33,193 nt of DNA from Planotetraspora sp. A-T 1434. GTDB lineage: Bacteria; Actinomycetota; Actinomycetes; Streptosporangiales; Streptosporangiaceae. Made by a program: the position numbers and the translations under genes. Every line of letters starts with the position of its first letter. Position 1 is the first letter of the stretch. Under the pieces are notes generated by a model that saw only the letters and a list, made by a program, of their open reading frames with translations, had not been told where the DNA came from and ran no database searches. Of this stretch, positions 1-6,606 are shown one piece after another. The stretch covers positions 1 to 33,193 of the forward strand of contig NZ_JAOEGB010000046.1 in assembly GCF_025420585.1 (NCBI RefSeq). Reading direction: 5' to 3'.

Positions 1-68
1 GGGGACGCCACGTCTCTGAGCTTCGCGGGAAACTGCGCATGATCACGGCGATGATGTGGTCGGGAGGT
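1..68. other. Intergenic left edge downstream of the minus-strand operon
   Basis: No gene is supported here. The stretch lies just past the stop of the minus-strand operon's last gene and holds one copy of a dispersed intergenic repeat (7-53) that recurs at 16998-17044. I see no convincing terminator hairpin. Confidence 0.5.
7..53 (+). repeat. Dispersed intergenic repeat, copy 1 (core GCATGATCACG)
   Basis: This 47-bp stretch aligns without gaps to 16998-17044, with 38 of 47 identical positions by hand count. The most conserved part is GCATGATCACGGCGA, and a shared GCGGGAAAC-like stretch precedes it. The core contains the palindrome TGATCA. It lies outside any coding region. Confidence 0.6.
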
Positions 69-1175
69 TCAGGGGCAGACTTCAAGGAGCGGCTTCGGCC
101 ACCGCCGCCGGTCGGCGCCGAAGACCTCCAGGGTCAGCTCCACCCAGCGGTCGACGCCGAAGGCGACACATCCCGAATGGACGGCGCCCGCGTCCGCGGC
201 CTGAATGTCGAACTGCCGGCACAGTGCGTCGCGGACGTTGTTGAACGACGCGATGGCCGACTCGGCCCCGCCCGGCCGGAACGCGACCAGCTCGTACTTC
301 GCCTGGGCCAGCAGTTGGTGCTGGCGCATGGCGGAGTCCTCCACGTAGTAGAACGGGTCGGTGGCGGTCTCGACCCGCCCGTACAGGCCGAGCTCACAGT
401 AGAGCTGCCACACCTGCTCCAGCAGCGTGCCGCGCAGCGACTCGACCTCGTCAGGGGGGCCGAAGAAGACGATCTCCCGCATCGTGAACGACGGCAGCCG
501 GAAGTCGTTCAGCCGCCAGGTGGCCTCGTGCCGGAAGCAGTCGCCTTCGACGGTCACGACGGTGAGCCCGCCATCGGAGCGGGTGCCGGAGAACTCGTCG
601 TAGATGTGGAAGCACAGCGCCGGGTTGAGCATGTACCGGCTGGGCCTGCGCACCTCGTCCAGGGTGGCGCTGCCGTCCCGAAGCCCGGCCAGCAGCGGCC
701 GATGGTGGGGAAGTTCGTCCACCAGGTAGGCGTTCTGCGGAAACAGCTTCACGTACTGGCAGCGTTCCATCACCCGGAGGTCGATCAGCGCGGGGCAGCG
801 TCGTTCCTCGGCCCCGGCGGCATGGGCGAGGTTCAGGAAGATCGTGTCGAAGGCCCGGTGGAGCACCGGTCGCGCGGCGGCCGCCCCGTCGCGGGGAGGC
901 GGTCCAGCCGGCTGCCGATCCGGCCGCCGCTCGCGAACGACCAACGGATCTCTCACCCGCGCCGCCATCGTCTCCCGGGTCAGCTCCGCCACGATCCGGC
1001 TGATCTCCTCGTCGGCCAGACGACCGTCGTGCGACAGCGCGAGCGCGGGCGGCGTGCCGGGTGAGGCGAGAACCTCGAGCGTCCTGATCCCTTCCACGCT
1101 GTAAGTGAGCCGGTCGGCGATGGCCCGCACCTGCGCCGGCGAGAGCTGTCCGGGCAGTTCGAGGTGGACGGTCAT
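69..1175 (-). CDS. Amino acid:[carrier protein] ligase, class II tRNA-synthetase-like
   Basis: 368 aa. It probably activates a small amino acid as the adenylate and transfers it to the phosphopantetheine of a carrier protein, not to tRNA. The C-terminal 260 residues look like a class II synthetase core: motif 2-like GDCFRHE (212-217) with Arg215, and motif 3-like AFGVDR (338-343) with Arg343. Cys213, Glu234 (in MREIVFFG) and Cys336 match in position the Cys/Glu/Cys zinc site of atypical seryl-tRNA synthetases and of the Bradyrhizobium-type amino acid:carrier-protein ligases (Gly/Ala users). No long coiled-coil tRNA-binding arm is visible; instead there is an unassigned N-terminal region of about 105 residues. 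The ATG (1175-1173) overlaps the upstream gene's TGA by 4 bp, so it is coupled and last in its operon. The likely partner is the carrier protein at 6256-6528. The family call is firm; the substrate is not. Confidence 0.82.
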   Translation of the reverse strand: MTVHLELPGQLSPAQVRAIADRLTYSVEGIRTLEVLASPGTPPALALSHDGRLADEEISRIVAELTRETMAARVRDPLVVRERRPDRQPAGPPPRDGAAAARPVLHRAFDTIFLNLAHAAGAEERRCPALIDLRVMERCQYVKLFPQNAYLVDELPHHRPLLAGLRDGSATLDEVRRPSRYMLNPALCFHIYDEFSGTRSDGGLTVVTVEGDCFRHEATWRLNDFRLPSFTMREIVFFGPPDEVESLRGTLLEQVWQLYCELGLYGRVETATDPFYYVEDSAMRQHQLLAQAKYELVAFRPGGAESAIASFNNVRDALCRQFDIQAADAGAVHSGCVAFGVDRWVELTLEVFGADRRRWPKPLLEVCP

Positions 1176-2692
1176 GACGGGACCTCCGCTTCCGCGTTGG
1201 CGGTGTCGTTGGGGGTGTCGTTGAGGGTGTCGTTGTTGGCGTCGTCGGTGGTGCCGTTGGTGGTGCCGTCGGTGCCGGACAGGCCGATGACGGGGGGCAG
1301 GGCCGACGGCCGGACATCGGCGATGACGCCGGTGGCGAGAGCCACCAGAAGCGCCTCCACCCGGCGGAGGAACTCCTCGGCGGCGGCCGGCGGGATGGTC
1401 CGGGTGTCCACCAGCAGGCTCAGCCTGATCAGCTCGGTGGACTCGGCCGTGTCGAAGGTGGTGAAGAAGAAGTCGACGTTGTCCCGGTCGTATCGGTCCA
1501 CCCAATGGAACCGGGAGTCGGTGACGGCGGCGCGGACGGCGTCCGGATCCGCGGCGCCGTCCGCCTGCTGGAAGGCCGACCAGGTGTCGTTGAAGAAGCA
1601 GTTGAGGTCGAGCTCCACGCTCCGGGCCTTGGCAACCTCGTCGATGACCTCGTCGATGCGCTTGGGGTCGCATCGGCCGTACCGGTGGGCGCCGGTCGAG
1701 GCCGCCCAGGAGGCTCGCACCAGTGAGCCGAAGGAGTCCTGGTCGACCGGCAGCGTGATGAGGACCTCCTGCGTCGGCGTGCTCACGACGTATCGGGCCT
1801 CCGGCATCTCCCGGTTGTCCACGATCAGCCGCAGCGTGCAGCGGTCGAGGCCCGTGGAGCCGGCCAGGAGCGCGGCGACGGCCGCCAGCAGGACACTCGA
1901 CGGCCCACTCCGGTAGCGAGGCGCCAGGACACGCAGCGCCAGCGGCACGGCACGGGAGATCCGCTCGCCACGCCAGAACCTGGGCGTCTGGCCGGCTCTC
2001 GTGCCGCGGTGGGGGAACATGCTCGGCGGGGCCACCGTGAGGTGGCGGCGCCAGTGTTCCACCGCCCGCTCGCAGAGCCGCTCACCCGCAGGCGACGCCT
2101 CCAGCGCCGCCTGGTCGACCGGTTGGCGGGCGGGCCGTGGAGGGGGCGCCGCCGTACCGGCGATCGCCGCTTCCACGAGCGCGGTCAGCTCCGCGACCAG
2201 CAGTCGCTGGGCGGCGTGGTCCGCCGCCAGATGCGACGTGCACACCACCACCGTGGACACGCCGCCTTCGACGTGGCGGACCAGGAAGCGGACCGGGATC
2301 TCCCGCGCGGTGTCGAACCCCTGGCGGCTCCACCGCGCGTGGAAGTCCTCGAACATCGCGTCGGGGACGTCGCCGCCGTCCGGCAGCACGTCGACGTCGA
2401 CCTGTCCGGCCGCCAGTACGCGCTGCTCCGGCCGGCCGTCCGGGTCGGGGGCGAAAAGCGTCCGGAGCGACTCGTGGCGGCTAACCAGCTCGCCGATCTG
2501 CGCCGTGATCTGGGCGAGGGAGGCGCCGGCGGGCATCGGGACGCCCAGCGAGATGTCGAAGAACGCGACGTCCGGGAGCATCCACCGCATGTCGTTCCAC
2601 ACCTGCTCCTGAGCCCACGTCAGGGGCGCGGTGGCGGTGCGTTCGCCGCGGAAGGCGACGGTATGCCGGATCGCGGTGGACGGGTAGTCCAT
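1172..2692 (-). CDS. Stand-alone condensation-domain-like protein
   Basis: 506 aa, the length of a free C domain plus tail. The N-terminus has the C1-like segment LTWAQEQVWNDM (24-35) and ELVSRHESLRTLF (68-80), a hallmark of C/E domains. The active-site motif HHxxxDG is degenerate: Ser153-His154-Leu-Ala-Ala-Asp158-His159. It keeps the second, catalytic His and the Asp but loses the first His and the Gly. It could condense or transfer acyl/aminoacyl groups between carrier proteins, or be a non-catalytic partner. The last ~35 residues are a Thr/Asn/Asp-rich repeat encoded by 12-bp units. The chosen ATG follows AGGAG with 5-6 nt spacing; an upstream in-frame start at 2755 would run into the MATE gene. 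It lies between the exporter and the carrier-protein ligase, whose start it overlaps by 4 bp. Confidence 0.75.
   Translation of the reverse strand: MDYPSTAIRHTVAFRGERTATAPLTWAQEQVWNDMRWMLPDVAFFDISLGVPMPAGASLAQITAQIGELVSRHESLRTLFAPDPDGRPEQRVLAAGQVDVDVLPDGGDVPDAMFEDFHARWSRQGFDTAREIPVRFLVRHVEGGVSTVVVCTSHLAADHAAQRLLVAELTALVEAAIAGTAAPPPRPARQPVDQAALEASPAGERLCERAVEHWRRHLTVAPPSMFPHRGTRAGQTPRFWRGERISRAVPLALRVLAPRYRSGPSSVLLAAVAALLAGSTGLDRCTLRLIVDNREMPEARYVVSTPTQEVLITLPVDQDSFGSLVRASWAASTGAHRYGRCDPKRIDEVIDEVAKARSVELDLNCFFNDTWSAFQQADGAADPDAVRAAVTDSRFHWVDRYDRDNVDFFFTTFDTAESTELIRLSLLVDTRTIPPAAAEEFLRRVEALLVALATGVIADVRPSALPPVIGLSGTDGTTNGTTDDANNDTLNDTPNDTANAEAEVPS
1202..1273 (-). repeat. 12-bp tandem repeat, about 6 units, in C-domain-like gene
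   Basis: Six head-to-tail 12-bp units with plus-strand consensus GGTGTCGTTGGG. On the coding strand they give units of the type NDTP/NDTL/NGTT close to the protein's C-terminus. The period is a multiple of three, so copy-number changes keep frame. Confidence 0.85.
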
Positions 2693-2726
2693 GCGTGCTC
2701 CTATCTGGGCGCGAAAGGGGACACGG

Positions 2727-4085
2727 TCATGTGGGCGTGGCAGCCTTCCGGGCACGGTGCCGGATCAGCAGGGCGATGTAGATGTCGATCAGCAACGCGA
2801 TCGAGTTGAGCACCGCCACGGTCCAGTAGAGGCCCGTCGAGCTGTGCTCCGAACGGGCGAGCCAGCCGCCGAGGGCGGTGATGGTGGTGAAGTAGATGAG
2901 GTTGAGCGCGGTGGCCAGGACGCCCATGCCGGTCTGCTCGATGGCGGTCAGGGTCACCAGCGAGAGCCCCAGGAAGACATAAGTGGGCCCGACGATGGCG
3001 AGGAACCGGGCGGTCTCCGCCTGGATGCCGGGATCGGTCGTGCTCAGCGCGGCGAGCCAGTCGCGGCCCAGCCACATGGCGGCGACCAGCGGCAGGTACA
3101 CCATCGCGCAGATCCGGAGGCCGGACAGGAACGTGTTGCCCAGCTCGGATTCCCGGCCGGCTCCCCGCTGCCGGTTCATCATGATCGCCGTCGCCGAGCC
3201 GAGCACGACGCCGGGCACCGTGACGAACGTCTGCAGGGTCAGCGCGTTCGCATACCCCGCCTGCACGATCGGCCCGAGCGGCCCCAGCATGGCCATCAGC
3301 ACGAAGTTGCTGACCGAGAGGATGCCGTACGACAGGCCGACCGGCAGGCCCACCGAGGTGAGCCGGCGGAGGGCCTGGCGCACGTGCTTGCGGAGTTCGA
3401 GATCGGCGCCGGGCCACATACCGGCGCGGCGCATCAGGAACAGGCCGAGCGCGCCGCTGATCGCGCCGCCGAGCGCGAACGCGACGGGAATGGCGTTGGC
3501 GCCCAGGCCGCCGCCTACACCGAACACCGCCACGATGCCAAGCTCCAGCACCGCACCGGTCGTGCTCACCGCCGTGCCCGCCTTCGGATGGCCCGCGCCG
3601 CGCAGGCTCGCCGCGGTGAGGACCGGTATCGCCAGCGCCGGATGGCAGATCCCGGACCAGCGCACCAGCGCCATGAAGTCCTCGCGCGCTCCGGGCCCGA
3701 CGTTCAGCACGTCCGCCAGGTACGGCGCGGCGACCCACAGCGCCACCGCCATGATCGTCGCCATCGCCGCCCACAGCACGGCCAGGCCCACGGCCTGCGT
3801 CCCGACCTCGTTCTTGCGGCCGGCGCCGAAGCTGATCGCCGCGCCGACCTGGCTGCTGGTGCCGTACGCGAACTGGATCGCGATGTAGACGAGTTCCAGC
3901 GGCCAGTAGAGCGAGCGGACGATCAGGGCGTGGTCTCCGACGGCCCGCCCGAGCATCGACACCATGATGATCGGGGCGACGACGCCGGCCAGCTCGCCGA
4001 TCGTCATCGGGCCCGCCTGCCGGAGGATCTGGCGGGAGATGGGGGCTGCCGGCGGGAGGCTCTCCGTGGTCTCGGCCACCATCAT
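2727..4085 (-). CDS. MATE-family efflux transporter
   Basis: 452 aa integral membrane protein, the usual MATE length, with about 12 hydrophobic segments in two halves. Both halves begin with the family-type layout of ISRQILRQAGPMTIGELAG (N half) and RRLTSVGLPVGLSYGILS (C half). It presumably exports the peptide product or an intermediate using an ion gradient across the cytoplasmic membrane. The start codon ATG at 4085 overlaps the TGA of the upstream gene (4-bp ATGA); a second ATG follows directly. A 34-bp gap leads to the C-domain-like gene. A MATE pump rather than an ABC exporter in an NRPS cluster is less common but known. No regulatory site is seen inside the operon. Confidence 0.88.
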   Translation of the reverse strand: MMVAETTESLPPAAPISRQILRQAGPMTIGELAGVVAPIIMVSMLGRAVGDHALIVRSLYWPLELVYIAIQFAYGTSSQVGAAISFGAGRKNEVGTQAVGLAVLWAAMATIMAVALWVAAPYLADVLNVGPGAREDFMALVRWSGICHPALAIPVLTAASLRGAGHPKAGTAVSTTGAVLELGIVAVFGVGGGLGANAIPVAFALGGAISGALGLFLMRRAGMWPGADLELRKHVRQALRRLTSVGLPVGLSYGILSVSNFVLMAMLGPLGPIVQAGYANALTLQTFVTVPGVVLGSATAIMMNRQRGAGRESELGNTFLSGLRICAMVYLPLVAAMWLGRDWLAALSTTDPGIQAETARFLAIVGPTYVFLGLSLVTLTAIEQTGMGVLATALNLIYFTTITALGGWLARSEHSSTGLYWTVAVLNSIALLIDIYIALLIRHRARKAATPT

Positions 4086-4969
4086 GAGCCAGCCAGGACG
4101 GCCAGGGCGAGGAACTCGTACTCGGGGTCGTACTCCGCGAGCACCACCGGGCGCCCACCGTCGAGCAGCCGGGTCGCGTGCTCGGCCAGCGTCGCCCACG
4201 CGCCGGTGCAGCCCAGCCCGGGGCGGGCGCGGAGCACCTCTCCGGCTTCGGCGGGGTCCGGCAGCCCGGCCAGTCCCGCGCCGAGGACAAGTGAGTACGG
4301 CGCGGCGCTGGGAACCAGTTCCTTGACGGCCTCGGCGAGAGCGGCCGGCACGTGCGCCTCCACGATTCCGGTGGCTTGGCGCACCCGCATACCCGCCGGG
4401 TCCGCCGACCTGACCAGCGTCAGCGCCACCACGGAGTCCTGATCGACGACGGCCGACGGCGGCACGGGACCCACCGGACGCGTTCCGGCCTGATCCATGA
4501 TCAACAGAAGGACGCGCTCGGTCGCGTCCCACCGCGCGTGCGCGCCGGCGAGCCTCAGCGCGGTGAACGGCGCGACGGTGCCCTCATCGGAGACCAGGTA
4601 CGGCAGGGGCCTGTCGCCCAGCAGCCCGACCAGCTCGGAGGTGGCCGATCGGCGGGCGTCGTAGTCCGGCGTCGAGTAGGCGAGCATGAGCATGTCGGCG
4701 CCATCGGTGTCCGGCTGGATGACGGCGGCCCCGAGGTCGGCGTAGGTGTTGCGGTGATCGCCGGCCAGTTCGGTGAACGGGAGGCTCACGCCGTAGAGAG
4801 CCAGCATCTCCTCGTAGTGGCGTGTGACGGTCCGCCGGTCGTCCTCCGACGCCTCCCACTCTCCCGGCGGCAACAGGACGTGCCGGCAGGAGCCGAGGCG
4901 TAACGGCAGGGTGCCCGGGGCTCCGGGCGGCTCGGCCGGCGAGCCCTCCGGCGGCGGAGTTACGTGCAC
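4082..4969 (-). CDS. KAS/thiolase-like protein lacking the catalytic Cys
   Basis: 295 aa. The fold class is suggested by a thiolase-superfamily N-terminus: a conserved ADMLMLAYSTPDYD segment (about 90-103), a helix-like ATSELVGLLGDRPLPYLVSD stretch, then ALRLAGAHAR followed by the hydrophobic strand RVLLLIMDQ. In an active KAS III the region after YLVSD would carry the nucleophile Cys; here it reads EGTVAPFTALRLAG, with no Cys. It is therefore probably an inactive partner of the adjoining ketosynthase, comparable in concept to a chain-length factor, or a scaffold. The start is GTG at 4969, supported by GGAG 8 nt upstream. Its stop overlaps the MATE start. I do not recognise a named family; the call rests on motif spacing and on the ketosynthase next door. 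Confidence 0.5.
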   Translation of the reverse strand: MHVTPPPEGSPAEPPGAPGTLPLRLGSCRHVLLPPGEWEASEDDRRTVTRHYEEMLALYGVSLPFTELAGDHRNTYADLGAAVIQPDTDGADMLMLAYSTPDYDARRSATSELVGLLGDRPLPYLVSDEGTVAPFTALRLAGAHARWDATERVLLLIMDQAGTRPVGPVPPSAVVDQDSVVALTLVRSADPAGMRVRQATGIVEAHVPAALAEAVKELVPSAAPYSLVLGAGLAGLPDPAEAGEVLRARPGLGCTGAWATLAEHATRLLDGGRPVVLAEYDPEYEFLALAVLAGS

Positions 4970-4982
4970 GGCGGTTTCTCCA

Positions 4983-5048
4983 TTCGGTGCGTTCAGCGAC
5001 GGAAATGCATCGCGGAGTTCGGTGCGTTCAGTGACGGAAAACCATCGC
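4983..5048. repeat. Tandem 31-bp duplication of the ketosynthase 3' end
   Basis: 4983-5013 and 5018-5048 match at 28 of 31 positions, offset by 35 bp. The right copy contains the last codons and stop of the ketosynthase gene; the left copy is a non-coding echo of it, including a second TGA in the same relative position. Confidence 0.8.
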
Positions 5049-5960
5049 CGAGAACGTCCCGCTCAATCCGGCGGCCACCATCATGTAGAAGTCACCCGGA
5101 CGAATCCTGCCATCGTCGATCGCCGTGCGGTAATTGATGAACGGATCGGCGCAGGAGCTGTGCCCGGCGACGGCGATGTTGTCGAGGACGACCCGTTTGA
5201 CGGGATATCCGATCTGCACGCACAACCGGTGCCACGACATGGTGTTCACCCCGTGCGGCAGGATGAGGGCCACGTCGTCGAGGGTCAGCCCGGCGCGCTC
5301 CGCGGCCGTGGTGATGACCTCGGTCAGCGCCGCCGGATACGCCTCCTTGTAATTGCTGAACGAACCGGGAGTGCTTTTCCAGAATGAGGCGAATCGCCCA
5401 TAGGTCTGGCTGGCGTACGACACCATCCGGTCACGCTCGCCGCTCCGGCCGACGAGGACCGCCGCCGCCCCCTCGCCCATGAACGTGATGTCGCTGATCA
5501 CCTGCATCCGGTGGCTGAAGATCTTTTCGCCCGCGAGGATGAGCGCGAGAGCGTCCGGGTCGTCATCCGAGGCGAGGAGCTTGCCGGCGGCGTCGACCGC
5601 CTGCAGCCCGGTGGCGCAGCCGTGCGCGGCCAGGGCGAACGCCTGGGCGTGCTCCAGGCCCAGCAGCTCGCGGACCCGCTGGAGGGGATTCATCGGGTAC
5701 GGCGCGACCTCCGCCACGCCGCGGGCGTAGATGAGGTAACGCACCCGATGTCGCACGCCGGGCAGCACGTCGAGCGCCGACGCGGCGGCGAGCAGCAGCT
5801 CGACCAGAGTGCCGTCGGGCACGTAACACACCTCGCGGAAGCCGTAGAACCGCCGGAACATCTTGACCTTTTCCGGAGGCAGCTCCATCCGTTCGGCGAT
5901 CTCCTCGATGGACTTCCGGCCGGGCGGGAGGTAGCCGGCGACGGCATGCAGGACGGTCAT
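5028..5960 (-). CDS. Beta-ketoacyl-ACP synthase III (KAS III) family protein
   Basis: 310 aa from the chosen start, a typical KAS III length. It likely forms a C-C bond, or transfers an acyl or aminoacyl group from a thioester, in the cytoplasm. The nucleophile is Cys115 in AAHGCATGLQ and the conserved His is His236 in LPHGVN. Where KAS III enzymes have the catalytic Asn (GNTSAA) this protein has AGHSSCADP, that is His267, a real departure from the FabH triad. The start is uncertain: GTG at 5996 has AGGA almost touching it, whereas ATG at 5960 sits in an ATGA overlap with a tiny leader frame that has a well-spaced AGGAG. I prefer 5960. It is first in the five-gene minus operon and divergent from carrier protein 1, its plausible acyl partner. 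Confidence 0.85.
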   Translation of the reverse strand: MTVLHAVAGYLPPGRKSIEEIAERMELPPEKVKMFRRFYGFREVCYVPDGTLVELLLAAASALDVLPGVRHRVRYLIYARGVAEVAPYPMNPLQRVRELLGLEHAQAFALAAHGCATGLQAVDAAGKLLASDDDPDALALILAGEKIFSHRMQVISDITFMGEGAAAVLVGRSGERDRMVSYASQTYGRFASFWKSTPGSFSNYKEAYPAALTEVITTAAERAGLTLDDVALILPHGVNTMSWHRLCVQIGYPVKRVVLDNIAVAGHSSCADPFINYRTAIDDGRIRPGDFYMMVAAGLSGTFSAMVFRH

Positions 5961-5989
5961 GACCCACCATGGGCGGCGGAGGTCAGCAT
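5957..5989 (-). CDS. Possible 10-codon leader peptide coupled to KAS III
   Basis: ATG at 5989 follows AGGAG (6000-5996) with a 6-nt spacer. It encodes MLTSAAHGGS and stops in a TGA that overlaps the preferred KAS III ATG (ATGA). It could be a coupling leader that feeds ribosomes to the ketosynthase. It is equally possible that it is chance and the real start is GTG 5996 in another frame. Confidence 0.25.
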   Translation of the reverse strand: MLTSAAHGGS

Positions 5990-6036
5990 GGGCCACTCCT
6001 CGTCGGTCGTCCGTACGCTCGGCGTCGTTCCATGAG

Positions 6037-6092
6037 CCTGTTCGATAAGGCCTGTTCCATATGGTCTGCGCTTAATGGTCTGCACCCACCAC
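6037..6092. promoter_or_regulatory. Iterated 14-bp direct repeats in divergent promoter
   Basis: Four 14-bp units lie in register: CCTGTTCGATAAGG (6037), CCTGTTCCATATGG (6051), TCTGCGCTTAATGG (6065) and a weaker TCTGCACCCACCAC (6079). The first three share a YCTG...ATRAGG/ATGG-like pattern with an AT-rich centre, and the second contains the palindrome CCATATGG. They sit in the 295-bp gap between the ketosynthase operon and carrier protein 1, where a shared promoter/operator is expected. No other gene is seen in this gap. Confidence 0.4.
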
Positions 6093-6255
6093 AGGCAGCA
6101 TGGCGAGTCCGCCCGAACCGGCCAAAGATCCACGCGACCGGTCGATGATTCGACCGCCCGGCTATGCCCGAAGGGCTATCCGGGATCGCCTTGATCCCCT
6201 GGAAGCGGGCCGCTTAGCGTGGCAGCCATTGAAAGAAGTCGGAAGGGAGCGAACC

Positions 6256-6528
6256 GTGGGCGACGGTGTCAGGGAAGGGGTCATCGCTTTGCTCCGGGAG
6301 TCTCTCCAGATCGAGCCGGGCGACGACGGTTCGCAGGACCTCAGCGAGCGGGGCATCACCTCGTTCCAGTCGGTGGTGCTGCTGATGGCCCTGGAGGAAC
6401 GATTCGGCATCACGGTGCCGGACGACGTGCTGATGCTCGAGAACTTCCTCACAGTTGACCGGATCGTCACGCTCGTCGAATCGTTGCGTGACGCGCCCGG
6501 GCTGGAGTCGCCTCGCGCGCACGGCTGA
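6256..6528 (+). CDS. Acyl/aminoacyl carrier protein 1
   Basis: 90 aa, the normal size of a free carrier protein. The phosphopantetheine Ser is Ser36 in RGITSFQSV, followed by the usual helix and LEERFGITVPDD; the common DS dipeptide is TS here. The GTG start is chosen because GGGAG lies 6 nt upstream and it gives a complete four-helix carrier protein; the longer frame from 6100 adds non-homologous residues. It is divergent from the ketosynthase operon that ends with the tRNA-synthetase-like ligase, making it the best candidate acceptor for that enzyme's amino acid. It may also present substrate to the KAS pair or to the stand-alone C-like protein. Confidence 0.85.
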   Translation: MGDGVREGVIALLRESLQIEPGDDGSQDLSERGITSFQSVVLLMALEERFGITVPDDVLMLENFLTVDRIVTLVESLRDAPGLESPRAHG

Positions 6529-6531
6529 GCG

Positions 6532-6547
6532 CGCCGGTTCGCCGGCG
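6532..6547. terminator. UUCG-type hairpin between convergent genes
   Basis: CGCCGG-TTCG-CCGGCG is a perfect 6-bp stem with a TTCG tetraloop, 3 nt after the carrier protein 1 stop and in the 78-bp gap before the convergent operon's end. It has no T-tract, as is usual in high-GC actinomycetes, and could serve both strands. Confidence 0.5.
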
Positions 6548-6606
6548 TCGGGCAGGCCCTATCGCGCGACGCCCACAAGCGCGCCTTGCTGTGCCCTCAT
6601 ATGCGT

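Noticed and set aside
69-1175. Reading this gene as a self-resistance or pathway seryl-tRNA synthetase
   Set aside because: It lacks a visible long tRNA-binding N-terminal arm, is short, and has the Cys/Glu/Cys pattern also shared by carrier-protein ligases; the context has a free carrier protein.
2691-4442. A 583-codon plus-strand frame across the MATE gene
   Set aside because: Low-complexity charged translation with no motif; the minus strand encodes a full MATE transporter with coupled start and stop.
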